From CAYJAP01 sp964368425 (lineage in GTDB: Bacteria; Bacillota; Clostridia; Christensenellales; UBA1242): a stretch of DNA of 8,077 nucleotides. The notes below the pieces were generated by a model. That model ran no database searches. It was not told the origin of the DNA and worked only from the letters and a program-made list of their open reading frames with translations. Positions 1 through 6,902 of this stretch are shown piece by piece (the first letter of the stretch is position 1; the number at the start of each line of letters is the position of its first letter). The stretch covers positions 1-8,077 of the forward strand of contig CAYJAP010000034.1 of the NCBI GenBank assembly GCA_964368425.1, read 5' to 3'. The translations under genes and the position numbers were made by a program.

Positions 1-225
1 GCATAAGATATAAATTATTTTATATTATGAAATAGACACATCTTTAAAAGGATAAAACAATAATTGCAACAAATTTTATTTGTTTTGTAATAATTTTCTT
101 AAAAAACGATTAAATAGTGGTGTTTTAGTTAATGTTTAAGGTAATTTACCTCTGAGTAATTGTTTATACTGACATTTAACTAATAAATAATCTTCTATAA
201 TTTTCTTATATATGTATATGAAAAA
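1..225. other. AT-rich intergenic region left of rsmG, no gene seen
   Basis: All six frames are closed by stops within short distances and I see no start codon with a Shine-Dalgarno site, so this stretch appears non-coding. It holds a perfect 13-bp inverted repeat, AGGTAATTTACCT, at 139-151, and a small hairpin-forming repeat (AACAAAT-TTT-ATTTGTT) at 68-84. A weak minus-strand promoter-like pair, TTTAAA (48-43) and TATAAA (24-19) with an 18-base spacer, could drive a gene beyond the left edge, but such matches are easily found by chance in AT-rich DNA. In many Firmicutes parA/parB follow rsmG; whether they do here cannot be seen. Confidence 0.6.
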
Positions 226-243
226 TGTTTCACGTGAAACATT
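221..243 (-). terminator. Possible rsmG terminator built on the parS palindrome
   Basis: Read on the minus strand, the parS palindrome can fold as an 8-bp stem (AATGTTTC / GAAACATT) with an ACGT loop. It is followed directly by a T-run at 225-221, preceded by the two T residues that end the stem. That is the layout of an intrinsic terminator at the end of mnmE-mnmG-rsmG. The stem is AT-rich and therefore weak, so this is an inference; no better terminator is visible between rsmG and the left edge. Confidence 0.35.
226..241. other. parS: parS centromere site 1 (ParB-binding)
   Basis: The 16-bp palindrome TGTTTCACGTGAAACA is a perfect match to the well-known bacterial parS consensus. ParB binds such sites, loads as a CTP-dependent clamp, spreads, and with ParA/SMC organises and segregates the origin region. 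The palindrome extends to 20 bp (224-243). The site starts at the first base after the rsmG stop codon (TAA, 244-242). A second identical core lies at 952-967, and the two copies share 21 identical bases including the stop codon. Confidence 0.95.
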
Positions 244-928
244 ATAGTGGTTGTATCCTGGGCTTATTACCCAAACGAGGATATTTTTGCGGAGTTTTCT
301 TAGTTTTCTGAATTACTATTAACACTCTTTTATTCCCTTCTAAGTCTATTTCTTTAACTTCTTTAACTTCTCCACCCAACAGCTGGATAGCATTTTGGGA
401 AAACAACAACTCTTCCTGAGCATCCTGAGATTTATATGCAATAAATAATCCACCCAACTTAACAAATGGTAGGCAATATTCGCATAAAACGTTCAATTTT
501 GCAACAGCCCGAGCAACACAAACATCATACACTTCTCTGTATTTAGAGTTTTGCGCCAGATCTTCGCCACGGGCATGAACACATTCTAGATCACTCAATA
601 ATAATTTTTCAGACAACTGATGTAAAAAAGAAACTCGTTTACGCAAAGAGTCCACCAGCGTTAGATGAATGTTGGGAAGCATAATCTTTAATGGTATGGC
701 GGGGAAACCTGCTCCCGAGCCTATATCTATCAAACTATCTCCAGGTTTTAAATAAGAAAGCGACAGACAACTATCGATAAAATGTTTTACCATCACTTCT
801 TTTTCATCTGTTATCGCGGTGAGATTATACTTTTTATTTTCTTCTATAAGAAAGTCATAAAAGAGGGAAAAAGAATGTTTTTGAGAATCTTTTAAACACA
901 TGTCATACTTACTAAATAATTCCTTCAT
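242..928 (-). CDS. rsmG: 16S rRNA (guanine-527-N7)-methyltransferase RsmG (GidB)
   Basis: The 228-residue product is full length for RsmG, the cytosolic SAM-dependent enzyme that methylates N7 of G527 in the 530 loop of 16S rRNA; in other species its loss gives low-level streptomycin resistance. Seen directly: the family segment NLTAIT (35-40), the SAM-binding motif LIDIGSGAGFPAIPL (66-80), LVDSLRKRVSFL (91-102), ARAVAKL, and the Firmicutes-type basic tail TPQKYPRLGNKPRIQPL. The ATG at 928 is preceded by a strong AAAGGAGAG ribosome binding site, which fixes the start. It lies 39 bases after mnmG and is probably co-transcribed with mnmE-mnmG. The gap holds parS site 2, and parS site 1 follows its stop codon. 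Nothing in the protein looks abnormal. Confidence 0.97.
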   Translation of the reverse strand: MKELFSKYDMCLKDSQKHSFSLFYDFLIEENKKYNLTAITDEKEVMVKHFIDSCLSLSYLKPGDSLIDIGSGAGFPAIPLKIMLPNIHLTLVDSLRKRVSFLHQLSEKLLLSDLECVHARGEDLAQNSKYREVYDVCVARAVAKLNVLCEYCLPFVKLGGLFIAYKSQDAQEELLFSQNAIQLLGGEVKEVKEIDLEGNKRVLIVIQKTKKTPQKYPRLGNKPRIQPL

Positions 929-951
929 TTTTCTCTCCTTTTATTTATATA

Positions 952-967
952 TGTTTCACGTGAAACA
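952..967. other. parS: parS centromere site 2 (ParB-binding)
   Basis: This is a second perfect TGTTTCACGTGAAACA palindrome, in the 39-base gap between mnmG and rsmG. Like site 1 it begins with the base right after a stop codon (mnmG TAA, 970-968). The two sites are 726 bp apart and flank rsmG. On the minus strand it is followed by ATATATAAATAAAAGG rather than a T-run, so unlike site 1 it does not look like a terminator, which fits read-through into rsmG. Canonical parS sites cluster near oriC in bacteria with ParABS, in line with the gene context here. Confidence 0.95.
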
Positions 968-2833
968 TTATCTTTTATTATGTGCTTTTAAATATACCAC
1001 TAACACTGAGATATCCGCAGGAGAAACTCCTGAAATACGTGATGCTTGCCCGATATTTAACGGCTGGACCTTAGCCAACTTTTGTTGAGCCTCTTTTCTT
1101 AATCCTTTAATCGCATAAAAATCTATAGGGTAGTTGATGATTATACTTTCCTGTTTCTTCATCTGTCCTATTTGAATATCTTGTCTTTTTAGGTATCCAC
1201 TATATTTAACATCAATCTCGACTTGTTGTAACACATCTCTAGGGTATTTGTCAAAAACATCGTAATACATGGCAATATCTTTATAAAATACGCCTGGACG
1301 TCTAAGTAATTCGAATAAAGTCATTCCTACTTTTGTGGTATTTTCTCCACACTGAATTAGTAAATCGTTTAGTTTTTTAGATAGTGGAATACGGGTCTGC
1401 AGCTTCTCTTGCAGCGCCCTAACCTTCTTAACTTTATTTTTATATACTTTATATCGATAATCCGAAACTAATCCAACTTCTCTTCCAATCTCCGTTAAGC
1501 GGACATCTGCATTATCTTGTCTTAGATGTAATCTATATTCTGCACGACTTGTCATCATTCTATAAGGCTCATTTGTTCCTTTCGTAACCAAATCATCTAT
1601 TAATACCCCTATATATGCCTGATCTCTACGTAACACTAATTGCTCTTTTCCTAAGATTTTTAGAGCACTATTGATACCTGCCATAATTCCTTGAGCGGCA
1701 GCCTCCTCGTACCCACTTGTGCCGTTTACTTGTCCAGCGAAGAATAAGCTGTCAATAATTTTGCTTTCTAACGTTGGAAAAAGCTGCATGCTGTTTATGC
1801 AATCATACTCTATGGCATAAGCATCCCTCATTATATGAGCATTCTCTAATCCTTTTAATGAGCGCACCATATCATGTTGCACATCCACTGGCAGACTAGT
1901 GCTAAACCCCTGGATATATACCTCTTTTGTGTTCAACGCTTCAGGCTCTAAAAATAATTGATGCGATTCTTTATCGGCAAACTTAACAATTTTATCTTCT
2001 ATACTAGGACAATATCGTGGTCCCTGTCCCTTGATAATACCGCTATATAAAGGCGATTTATCCAAGTTATTTCTTATAATCTCATGCGTACTTGAGTTAG
2101 TATAGGTTAGATGACATTGTGTAAAATTTTTCGGAGCTTTCTTGGTTATAAATGAAAACGTTTGAATATCATCTTCGCCCAATTGAGGAGTTAGTTGTGA
2201 ATAATCTATACTGTCTGCATGCACTCTCACGGGAGTACCCGTTTTAAATCTAAAAATATCGAAACCGGCACCTACTAAAGATTGAGTAAGTGAATTCGCC
2301 CCCTGAAACCCATTCGGGCCGGCATCTTGTACATAATCGCCTATGATAACACGACTTTTCAAGTAAACACCCGTACAAATAATCACACTCTCTGCCAAGA
2401 AGGTTTGTCCTTGTCCCGTTTTGATTCCCGTGATTTTGCCGTTAGAGTGAACAATATCGCTTACTTCCGCCTGTTTTATAAATAAATTCTCCTGGTTCTC
2501 CAGTGATTGTTTCATAAACTGATGGTATAATATTTTATCTGTTTGTGTACGTATAGATTGTACCGCAGGGCCTTTAGAGGAATTTAACATACGTCTATGA
2601 ATGGTCGCTTTATCCGCCACAACCCCCATTTCGCCACCTAGTGCATCAATCTCACAGACTAAATGTCCCTTAGCCGTGCCTCCTATACTAGGGTTGCATG
2701 CTAAAAAAGCTATGCTATCTAAATTAAGTGTTAGTAGCAAGGTCTTTAATCCCATTCTCGCTGTAGCCAGGCAAGCCTCACAACCGGCGTGTCCGCTACC
2801 CACAACTATTACATCATATTTTTCTGTATTCAT
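968..2833 (-). CDS. mnmG: tRNA uridine-5-carboxymethylaminomethyl modification enzyme MnmG (GidA)
   Basis: The 621-residue FAD-dependent protein pairs with MnmE to install (carboxymethyl)aminomethyl groups on C5 of wobble uridine 34 in a subset of tRNAs. Seen directly: an N-terminal FAD-binding Rossmann motif GSGHAGCE (12-19); the CNPSIGGTAKGH block (46-57); two conserved cysteines in QCHLTYTN (C240) and GPRYCPSIEDK (C275), the second being the family's catalytic-type cysteine; the AGQVNGTSGYEEAAAQG block (about 366-382); and the RMMTSRAEYRL segment of the C-terminal half. I chose the ATG at 2833, one base after the mnmE stop (TAA-T-ATG), because the protein then starts MNTEKYDVIVVG like its relatives. 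An in-frame GTG at 2848 would add five residues but has no ribosome binding site. Tight spacing implies translation coupled to mnmE. Confidence 0.97.
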   Translation of the reverse strand: MNTEKYDVIVVGSGHAGCEACLATARMGLKTLLLTLNLDSIAFLACNPSIGGTAKGHLVCEIDALGGEMGVVADKATIHRRMLNSSKGPAVQSIRTQTDKILYHQFMKQSLENQENLFIKQAEVSDIVHSNGKITGIKTGQGQTFLAESVIICTGVYLKSRVIIGDYVQDAGPNGFQGANSLTQSLVGAGFDIFRFKTGTPVRVHADSIDYSQLTPQLGEDDIQTFSFITKKAPKNFTQCHLTYTNSSTHEIIRNNLDKSPLYSGIIKGQGPRYCPSIEDKIVKFADKESHQLFLEPEALNTKEVYIQGFSTSLPVDVQHDMVRSLKGLENAHIMRDAYAIEYDCINSMQLFPTLESKIIDSLFFAGQVNGTSGYEEAAAQGIMAGINSALKILGKEQLVLRRDQAYIGVLIDDLVTKGTNEPYRMMTSRAEYRLHLRQDNADVRLTEIGREVGLVSDYRYKVYKNKVKKVRALQEKLQTRIPLSKKLNDLLIQCGENTTKVGMTLFELLRRPGVFYKDIAMYYDVFDKYPRDVLQQVEIDVKYSGYLKRQDIQIGQMKKQESIIINYPIDFYAIKGLRKEAQQKLAKVQPLNIGQASRISGVSPADISVLVVYLKAHNKR

Positions 2834-2834
2834 A

Positions 2835-4169
2835 TTATTTTCCCACACAAAAAGAACTAAAAATTCTATCGATAATTTCTTCGTTATTACTCTCTCCTGT
2901 TATTTCTCCTAAACCCAACCACACAGATTTAATATCCATAGCTAATAAATCCAAACTAACCGCTGACAAGTCCTCTAAAACAACTGCTATATTATCTTTT
3001 ACTTGTTGCAGTATTTCTACATGACGCATGTTAGTTATAACAACTCCTGACATTATCTTATTACTAAAAATCTCATTATATATTAATTCCTTCAGAGCCT
3101 CTATATTGGTTTTGTTTTTAGCACTAATCAACACAGCTTCACTATCTTTCACACATTCTTCATGAAGTTTTTTATCTGATTTATTAACAATATATATATA
3201 CTTTTTGTCAATAAGTAGCTTTTGTATGTCTTTATCCTCCTTAGACATGGGTTTGGAGCCATCTACTACAAACAAAATAATATCTGCTGAGGATATCTCT
3301 TTCTTTGCTAAATTAACACCTATTTGTTCCACCCCTGAAGAATTTCTTATGCCCGCAGTATCGGTTAAGACAAACTTTACCCCTTTATATAAATATGTCT
3401 CTTTTAGCAAATCTCGGGTAGTGCCTTTTATATTTGTAACAATAGCTCTTTCATAATTCAGAAGAGCATTCATTAAACTGCTTTTACCAACATTAGGGCT
3501 TCCTAAAATTAACACATTAACCCCGCTTTTAATCTTTGTTCCTGAGGCGCTGGAGGCTAGCAATTCTTCTACTTTAGAGCGAATGTTATGCATTATTTTC
3601 TCTATCTCAACCTTCACTTCTTCTTCGTAATCGTGTTCGGGATAATCCAGTGAAACCTCTATTTTAGCTAATATATTGGTTATGTCGTTCTGTAAAGAAA
3701 CCACAATCTCTTTCAACCCGCCCTGCATGAGATTATATCCTGCACGAATTTCACCCTCGCTCTCTGCGTTAATTACATCTATAACCCCCTCTGCTTCATC
3801 GAGAGAAAGTTTTCCGTTCATAAAAGCTCGCTTAGTAAACTCTCCTGGGCCCGCCAGAGAAGCCCCTTTGTTAATCAGCCCTAATAAGATACCTTCCGTA
3901 ATTTTTTCTCCGCCATGGCACTGGAATTCAACCATATCCTCTCCGGTATAAGAATTAGGGGCAGCGAAATAGACTGCCAAACATTTTTCGCTAAACTCAG
4001 GGGTTTTAAGTGTCCCTAAAGTCATAAATCTTGGCATCAACATATCTTTTGATGGAGATGAAAAAACCTGCTTTGCTATCTTTAAAGCATTTTTACCACT
4101 CAACCTAATTATGGATATTCCACCGACACCTACAGGGGTAGATATAGCGGCGATCGTCTTTTCGTTCAT
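2835..4169 (-). CDS. mnmE: tRNA modification GTPase MnmE (TrmE/ThdF)
   Basis: The 444-residue GTPase partners MnmG in wobble-uridine (U34) modification; the family binds a formyl-folate derivative in its N-terminal domain and works as a dimer activated by G-domain closure. Seen directly: the N-terminal folate-type domain with GGISIIRLSG (16-25) and YTGEDMVEFQCHGG (74-87); a helical segment; an inserted G domain with P-loop GSPNVGKS (223-230), TTRD (250-253), DTAG (270-273), NKSD (329-332) and SAK (349-351); and the C-terminal CVGK (441-444) matching the family's CxGK end with its conserved cysteine. All G motifs are intact and the length is normal. The ATG at 4169 has an AGAGGA ribosome binding site. 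It is the first gene of mnmE-mnmG-rsmG and has its own promoter (4194-4222). Confidence 0.97.
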   Translation of the reverse strand: MNEKTIAAISTPVGVGGISIIRLSGKNALKIAKQVFSSPSKDMLMPRFMTLGTLKTPEFSEKCLAVYFAAPNSYTGEDMVEFQCHGGEKITEGILLGLINKGASLAGPGEFTKRAFMNGKLSLDEAEGVIDVINAESEGEIRAGYNLMQGGLKEIVVSLQNDITNILAKIEVSLDYPEHDYEEEVKVEIEKIMHNIRSKVEELLASSASGTKIKSGVNVLILGSPNVGKSSLMNALLNYERAIVTNIKGTTRDLLKETYLYKGVKFVLTDTAGIRNSSGVEQIGVNLAKKEISSADIILFVVDGSKPMSKEDKDIQKLLIDKKYIYIVNKSDKKLHEECVKDSEAVLISAKNKTNIEALKELIYNEIFSNKIMSGVVITNMRHVEILQQVKDNIAVVLEDLSAVSLDLLAMDIKSVWLGLGEITGESNNEEIIDRIFSSFCVGK

Positions 4170-4193
4170 ATAATTCCTCTTTTTACAGTCTTT

Positions 4194-4222
4194 ATTATAT
4201 CACAGGAAAAATAATATGTGTA
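4194..4222 (-). promoter_or_regulatory. Extended -10 sigma-A promoter of mnmE-mnmG-rsmG
   Basis: On the minus strand there is a perfect -10 TATAAT (4199-4194) with an upstream TGA giving an extended -10 (TGnTATAAT). A 17-base spacer separates it from a -35 TACACA (4222-4217), four of six matches to TTGACA. Transcription would start near 4187, leaving a leader of roughly 18 bases with an AGAGGA ribosome binding site before the mnmE ATG. It lies just downstream of the jag terminator, so the mnm genes form a separate unit. Confidence 0.75.
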
Positions 4223-4253
4223 GTTTTTCTCAAACTTATTTGCCACATACTAA

Positions 4254-4283
4254 TAATAAAAAATAGTAGAAATCTACTATTTT
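4254..4283 (-). terminator. Intrinsic terminator at the end of jag
   Basis: On the minus strand, AAAATAGTAG and CTACTATTTT (4283-4274 and 4269-4260) form a perfect 10-bp stem with a 4-base loop, followed by a T-rich run (TTTATTATTA from 4259). The stem begins inside the jag stop codon (4284-4282). It should end the rpmH-rnpA-yidD-yidC-jag transcript. The stem is low in GC, so termination may be incomplete, allowing some read-through into mnmE. Confidence 0.75.
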
Positions 4284-5181
4284 ATTCTGATATATATTCA
4301 ATAACTAAATATCTATTAGGTTCAGCCCCCTCTGAGCGGGTAGAAATATTTGTGTAAGACTGGAGGAATGTATGGATAATTCTACGTTCAAAACTATTCA
4401 TTGGCTCTAGTTTACATCTACGCTGTGAAGATACAACTTTTTGTGCGATTCTATCAGCCATATCTTTCAAAGTTTCTTCTCTTTTTTCTCTATAATTTTC
4501 GATATTAAGGAAAACTTTCTTTCTGTAGTGTGTGCGGTTGCTTATACATGTGTTCATTAAAAACTGTATAGCCTCTAGCGAAACACCCCTGTAACCAATC
4601 AGTACGCCCAAATTCTCGCCGTCGACGGACACGAATGTATCTCCATCTTTCCTTTCCACTGAAACATTTGCGTTGATATTATATACTTCAGTTATCCCGT
4701 GAATAAAGTTGTAAGCCACTTTTTCAACTTCTTCTAACAGTTTTTCTTTTTCCTCAGGAGATAAAGACTCTTCTTTTCTCTCTTTGCGATTTTTAGGAAC
4801 AACAATCTGTTCTGAAGAATCTTCTTTAATAGAATTCTTTTCTTTTTTATCTATCTTTGGGGACTCTTTCTCTTTGATAAACGACTCTTTTTTACCAACT
4901 TCTTTCTTAGAATCTTTATTTATTTTACTCTCTTTGGATTTACTTTCTTTTTTAGGTTGTTCCTCTTTTTTTACAATACCCTCTTGCTTTTTTAAATCTT
5001 CTTTTTTGGTCTCTTTTTTTGGTTCTTCTTCAATCAACGACATCTCAATCTTGGCTTTCTTAAACAATCCACCTTCAGTTATAACTGTGATATCAACGTT
5101 TTCCAATGTTGTTCCCAGAGTGGCAAGCCCCTCTTCTATTGCTTTCTCGATACTCTTTGCACTGACTTCTATTTTTTTCAT
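4282..5181 (-). CDS. khpB: RNA-binding protein Jag/KhpB (Jag_N, KH-II and R3H domains)
   Basis: The 299-residue protein is the Jag/KhpB RNA-binding protein usually encoded beside yidC/spoIIIJ in Firmicutes; in pneumococci it pairs with KhpA and affects cell elongation and division. Seen directly: an N-terminal Jag_N domain (about 1-50, MKKIEVSAKSIEKAIEEGL, then a GLFKKAKIE segment); a Lys/Glu/Ser-rich linker (about 51-140); a KH-II domain (about 150-228) with the GYRG loop (196-199); and an R3H domain (about 235-299) with RRCKLEPMNSFERRIIH, including the R266-xxx-H270 pair, and the terminal RSEGAEPNRYLVIEY. The ATG at 5181 has an AGGGGG ribosome binding site and lies 19 bases after yidC. The linker is long and probably disordered; its mRNA strand is strongly purine-rich (about 4760-5040). 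Confidence 0.95.
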   Translation of the reverse strand: MKKIEVSAKSIEKAIEEGLATLGTTLENVDITVITEGGLFKKAKIEMSLIEEEPKKETKKEDLKKQEGIVKKEEQPKKESKSKESKINKDSKKEVGKKESFIKEKESPKIDKKEKNSIKEDSSEQIVVPKNRKERKEESLSPEEKEKLLEEVEKVAYNFIHGITEVYNINANVSVERKDGDTFVSVDGENLGVLIGYRGVSLEAIQFLMNTCISNRTHYRKKVFLNIENYREKREETLKDMADRIAQKVVSSQRRCKLEPMNSFERRIIHTFLQSYTNISTRSEGAEPNRYLVIEYISE

Positions 5182-5200
5182 ATTTCCCCCTATAAAAGTT

Positions 5201-6271
5201 CTATTTTTTTCTACTGTATGAAACCTGTATTTTTGATTCTTCTTTTTTCATTAATTTGTCATCTATTTTGCCAACAACTAGTCCGATTAGCGGCTGGAAT
5301 AACATGGAGAATATCGAGCCTGTAACTATATATATAGCGAACGCTGCGTTGTAAAGCAATGTAAATAGCGCTAAGATAGCTGGCATAATATATCCCATAA
5401 CTTTATTCTGTTGTAGCGGCAGATATGGAACACCTTTCTTTTTTGCGCGTATCTTTGATGTCCATTCAGGAATTTTCATACTTATAAAAGTTGCTCCCGC
5501 GGACAGTATTGTAAGAATAAAGTATCCGTTCCAACCTGAGTTTGCCTCGGCCACAGGATTCATTATCTTTTCGTATTCCGCTTGTGATGGGAGAGAAACC
5601 TCTCCTTCAACCTTATCTTTTAATAGAGAATTAAATTGTTTAAAATCAGGAACTACACTTTTATAATTATCAGGACGCCAAATATTTTTTATCCATAAGA
5701 AGCCAGTTTTTATTTCTGCATATCTTTCTACTGTGGCTTCCTGACTAGTTTTTGTCACTATAACTAATTCAGCTTCACTTAAAGACTCTAATCCCGTTTC
5801 TAATAATATTTTAGAAGATTCTGCATCATAAACTGTTGAATAAGTTGTTCTTAAGTCGTCGAATTCGGTGTAGATCTTATAACTAGCGATGGAGTTCATT
5901 CCCCCTAATAATGTTAAGAATATAACCGATGATAACACTATACTAATCAACATTCCAAAACATGTTCCTACTACACTATAGTTCTCTCGTTTATACAATT
6001 CCATAGTCTTTCGGTTTAACATTTCTTTATTGTTTCCGAACTGTCTTTGTATCTTTGTTAATTCAGGCTGTATCTTTGCCTGTTTTCTTGTATTTATCTT
6101 GGTTATAAGCCTATTCAATAAATCTGTAGGCAACAAAATAACCTTAATAATCAGAGTTACCACAATTATGGTTAGCCCGTAACTAAGTAAATTATTTTCT
6201 AATCCAAAAATTATCTTTTCCCACATTCCACTTGGTTGTGTTGCGGCAAGAATTAAGTTTATAAAATCCAT
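5201..6271 (-). CDS. yidC: Membrane protein insertase YidC/Oxa1/SpoIIIJ family
   Basis: The 356-residue membrane protein belongs to the family that inserts proteins into the cytoplasmic membrane alone or with Sec. Predicted membrane segments are about 31-48, 102-124, 249-266, 293-309 and 311-333. A charged cytoplasmic hairpin (about 55-98) lies between the first two, and a basic tail ends in SYSRKK. FLWIKNIWRPD (191-201) matches the family's FLWI segment before the third membrane helix. I chose the ATG at 6271 (MDFINLIL); it overlaps yidD by 13 bases, has GAAGGG upstream, and any earlier start would lie deep in yidD. There is no lipobox cysteine near the N terminus, unlike SpoIIIJ/YqjG-type lipoproteins. 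The groove residue that is Arg in SpoIIIJ appears as Lys (LIIKVILLP, K43). The region between helices 2 and 3 carries a sizeable extra segment. Confidence 0.93.
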   Translation of the reverse strand: MDFINLILAATQPSGMWEKIIFGLENNLLSYGLTIIVVTLIIKVILLPTDLLNRLITKINTRKQAKIQPELTKIQRQFGNNKEMLNRKTMELYKRENYSVVGTCFGMLISIVLSSVIFLTLLGGMNSIASYKIYTEFDDLRTTYSTVYDAESSKILLETGLESLSEAELVIVTKTSQEATVERYAEIKTGFLWIKNIWRPDNYKSVVPDFKQFNSLLKDKVEGEVSLPSQAEYEKIMNPVAEANSGWNGYFILTILSAGATFISMKIPEWTSKIRAKKKGVPYLPLQQNKVMGYIMPAILALFTLLYNAAFAIYIVTGSIFSMLFQPLIGLVVGKIDDKLMKKEESKIQVSYSRKK

Positions 6272-6534
6272 TTCTTTGCACCCTTCAAATTGATAGGAAC
6301 TAAGTCGACTCCGCCTTTGCGAAAAGGTGTACATCTGACTATTCTTTTACTTGATAAATATATCCCTTTTACAATACCATGTTCAGACATACTTTGTAAA
6401 GCATATGAGGAACAGCTTGGATAATAAATACAACTTTTCGGCAATAAAGGAGATATTAAAAATTTATAAAAATATATTAATCCATAAAAAAACATTCTTA
6501 TGGGGTAAGTTATAATGTAAATAACTTTACTCAT
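6259..6534 (-). CDS. yidD: Membrane protein insertion efficiency factor YidD
   Basis: The 91-residue YidD is a small membrane-associated protein, with an amphipathic N terminus, that assists YidC-dependent insertion in E. coli. Seen directly: a hydrophobic/aromatic N-terminal segment (about 4-31), the family signature CIYYPSCSSYALQSMSEHG (35-53) with C35 and C41, and RIVRCTPFRKGGVDLVP (64-80) with C68. I chose the ATG at 6534 (MSKVIYI). It lies inside the end of rnpA, overlapping it by 8 bases (TATGAGTAA), so translation is probably coupled. A longer reading with an upstream non-ATG start would overlap rnpA further and has no family support. yidD in turn overlaps yidC by 13 bases. The order rnpA-yidD-yidC is the usual bacterial one. 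Confidence 0.95.
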   Translation of the reverse strand: MSKVIYIITYPIRMFFYGLIYFYKFLISPLLPKSCIYYPSCSSYALQSMSEHGIVKGIYLSSKRIVRCTPFRKGGVDLVPINLKGAKKWIL

Positions 6535-6886
6535 ATTGGTTTTCCGTATTATATATACTAATGTTTTTACTAACACATTTAATAAATTCTTGTTCTAACT
6601 GAGCATATGCTATGTTTGCGATACCCGGTTTAGCAACTACTATATAATTAAAAAACGATTGTAGAATATGTTTGTTATTCATAACAATATTTCTCAATAT
6701 TCGTTTTACTTTATTTCTAACAACCGCATTTCCAATCTTCTTACTAATAGAAAACCCCATCTTAAAATTCTCACGATTACTCTTGACATATAAAACATTA
6801 AAAGACTGTGAAAATGCAATCTTTCCTTTTTTATAAATATATCCAAATTCTTTTCGTTTTCTTAATCTGTGTTGTGCACTTAACAT
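6527..6886 (-). CDS. rnpA: Ribonuclease P protein component RnpA
   Basis: The 119-residue basic protein subunit of RNase P helps the catalytic RNA bind precursor tRNA and cleave its 5' leader. Seen directly: the N-terminal HRLRKRKEFGYIYKKGK (6-22), and the conserved RNR-type motif ISKKIGNAVVRNKVKRILRN (47-66), whose R57, N58, K61, R62 and R65 are typical of the RNA-contacting face. Length is normal for the family. The ATG at 6886 (MLSAQHRLRK) is chosen over an in-frame GTG at 6928: relatives start near HRL, and the ATG has an AGAGAG site just upstream. The GTG falls inside the rpmH-rnpA hairpin. It lies 51 bases after rpmH in the same transcript. Confidence 0.96.
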   Translation of the reverse strand: MLSAQHRLRKRKEFGYIYKKGKIAFSQSFNVLYVKSNRENFKMGFSISKKIGNAVVRNKVKRILRNIVMNNKHILQSFFNYIVVAKPGIANIAYAQLEQEFIKCVSKNISIYNTENQYE

Positions 6887-6902
6887 AACTCTCTCTTTAT
6901 AT

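Noticed and set aside
68..84. AACAAAT-TTT-ATTTGTT hairpin as a terminator or riboswitch part
   Set aside because: The stem is short and AT-rich with a 3-base loop and no adjoining T-run on the minus strand; probably chance in AT-rich DNA.
222..242. Short minus-strand peptide starting at the ATG overlapping the rsmG stop (TAATG)
   Set aside because: It reads MFHVKHFSYTYIRKL and stops; its start is the parS sequence itself, without a ribosome binding site or any family resemblance.
900..1088. Plus-strand reading frame containing MFHVKH
   Set aside because: MFHVKH is simply the translation of the parS palindrome, a known source of spurious protein starts. The rest is antisense to mnmG.
2846..2848. 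GTG as the mnmG start
   Set aside because: It adds five residues, overlaps mnmE by 14 bases and has no ribosome binding site; the ATG at 2833 gives the family-typical N terminus.
3205..3951. Two plus-strand frames opposite mnmE (3205-3456 and 3676-3951)
   Set aside because: Both are antisense to a complete gene with every GTPase motif intact, and neither resembles a known protein.
4784..5221. Plus-strand frame rich in Ser, Phe and Leu opposite jag
   Set aside because: It is the antisense shadow of the Lys/Glu-rich Jag linker; no ribosome binding site or family match.
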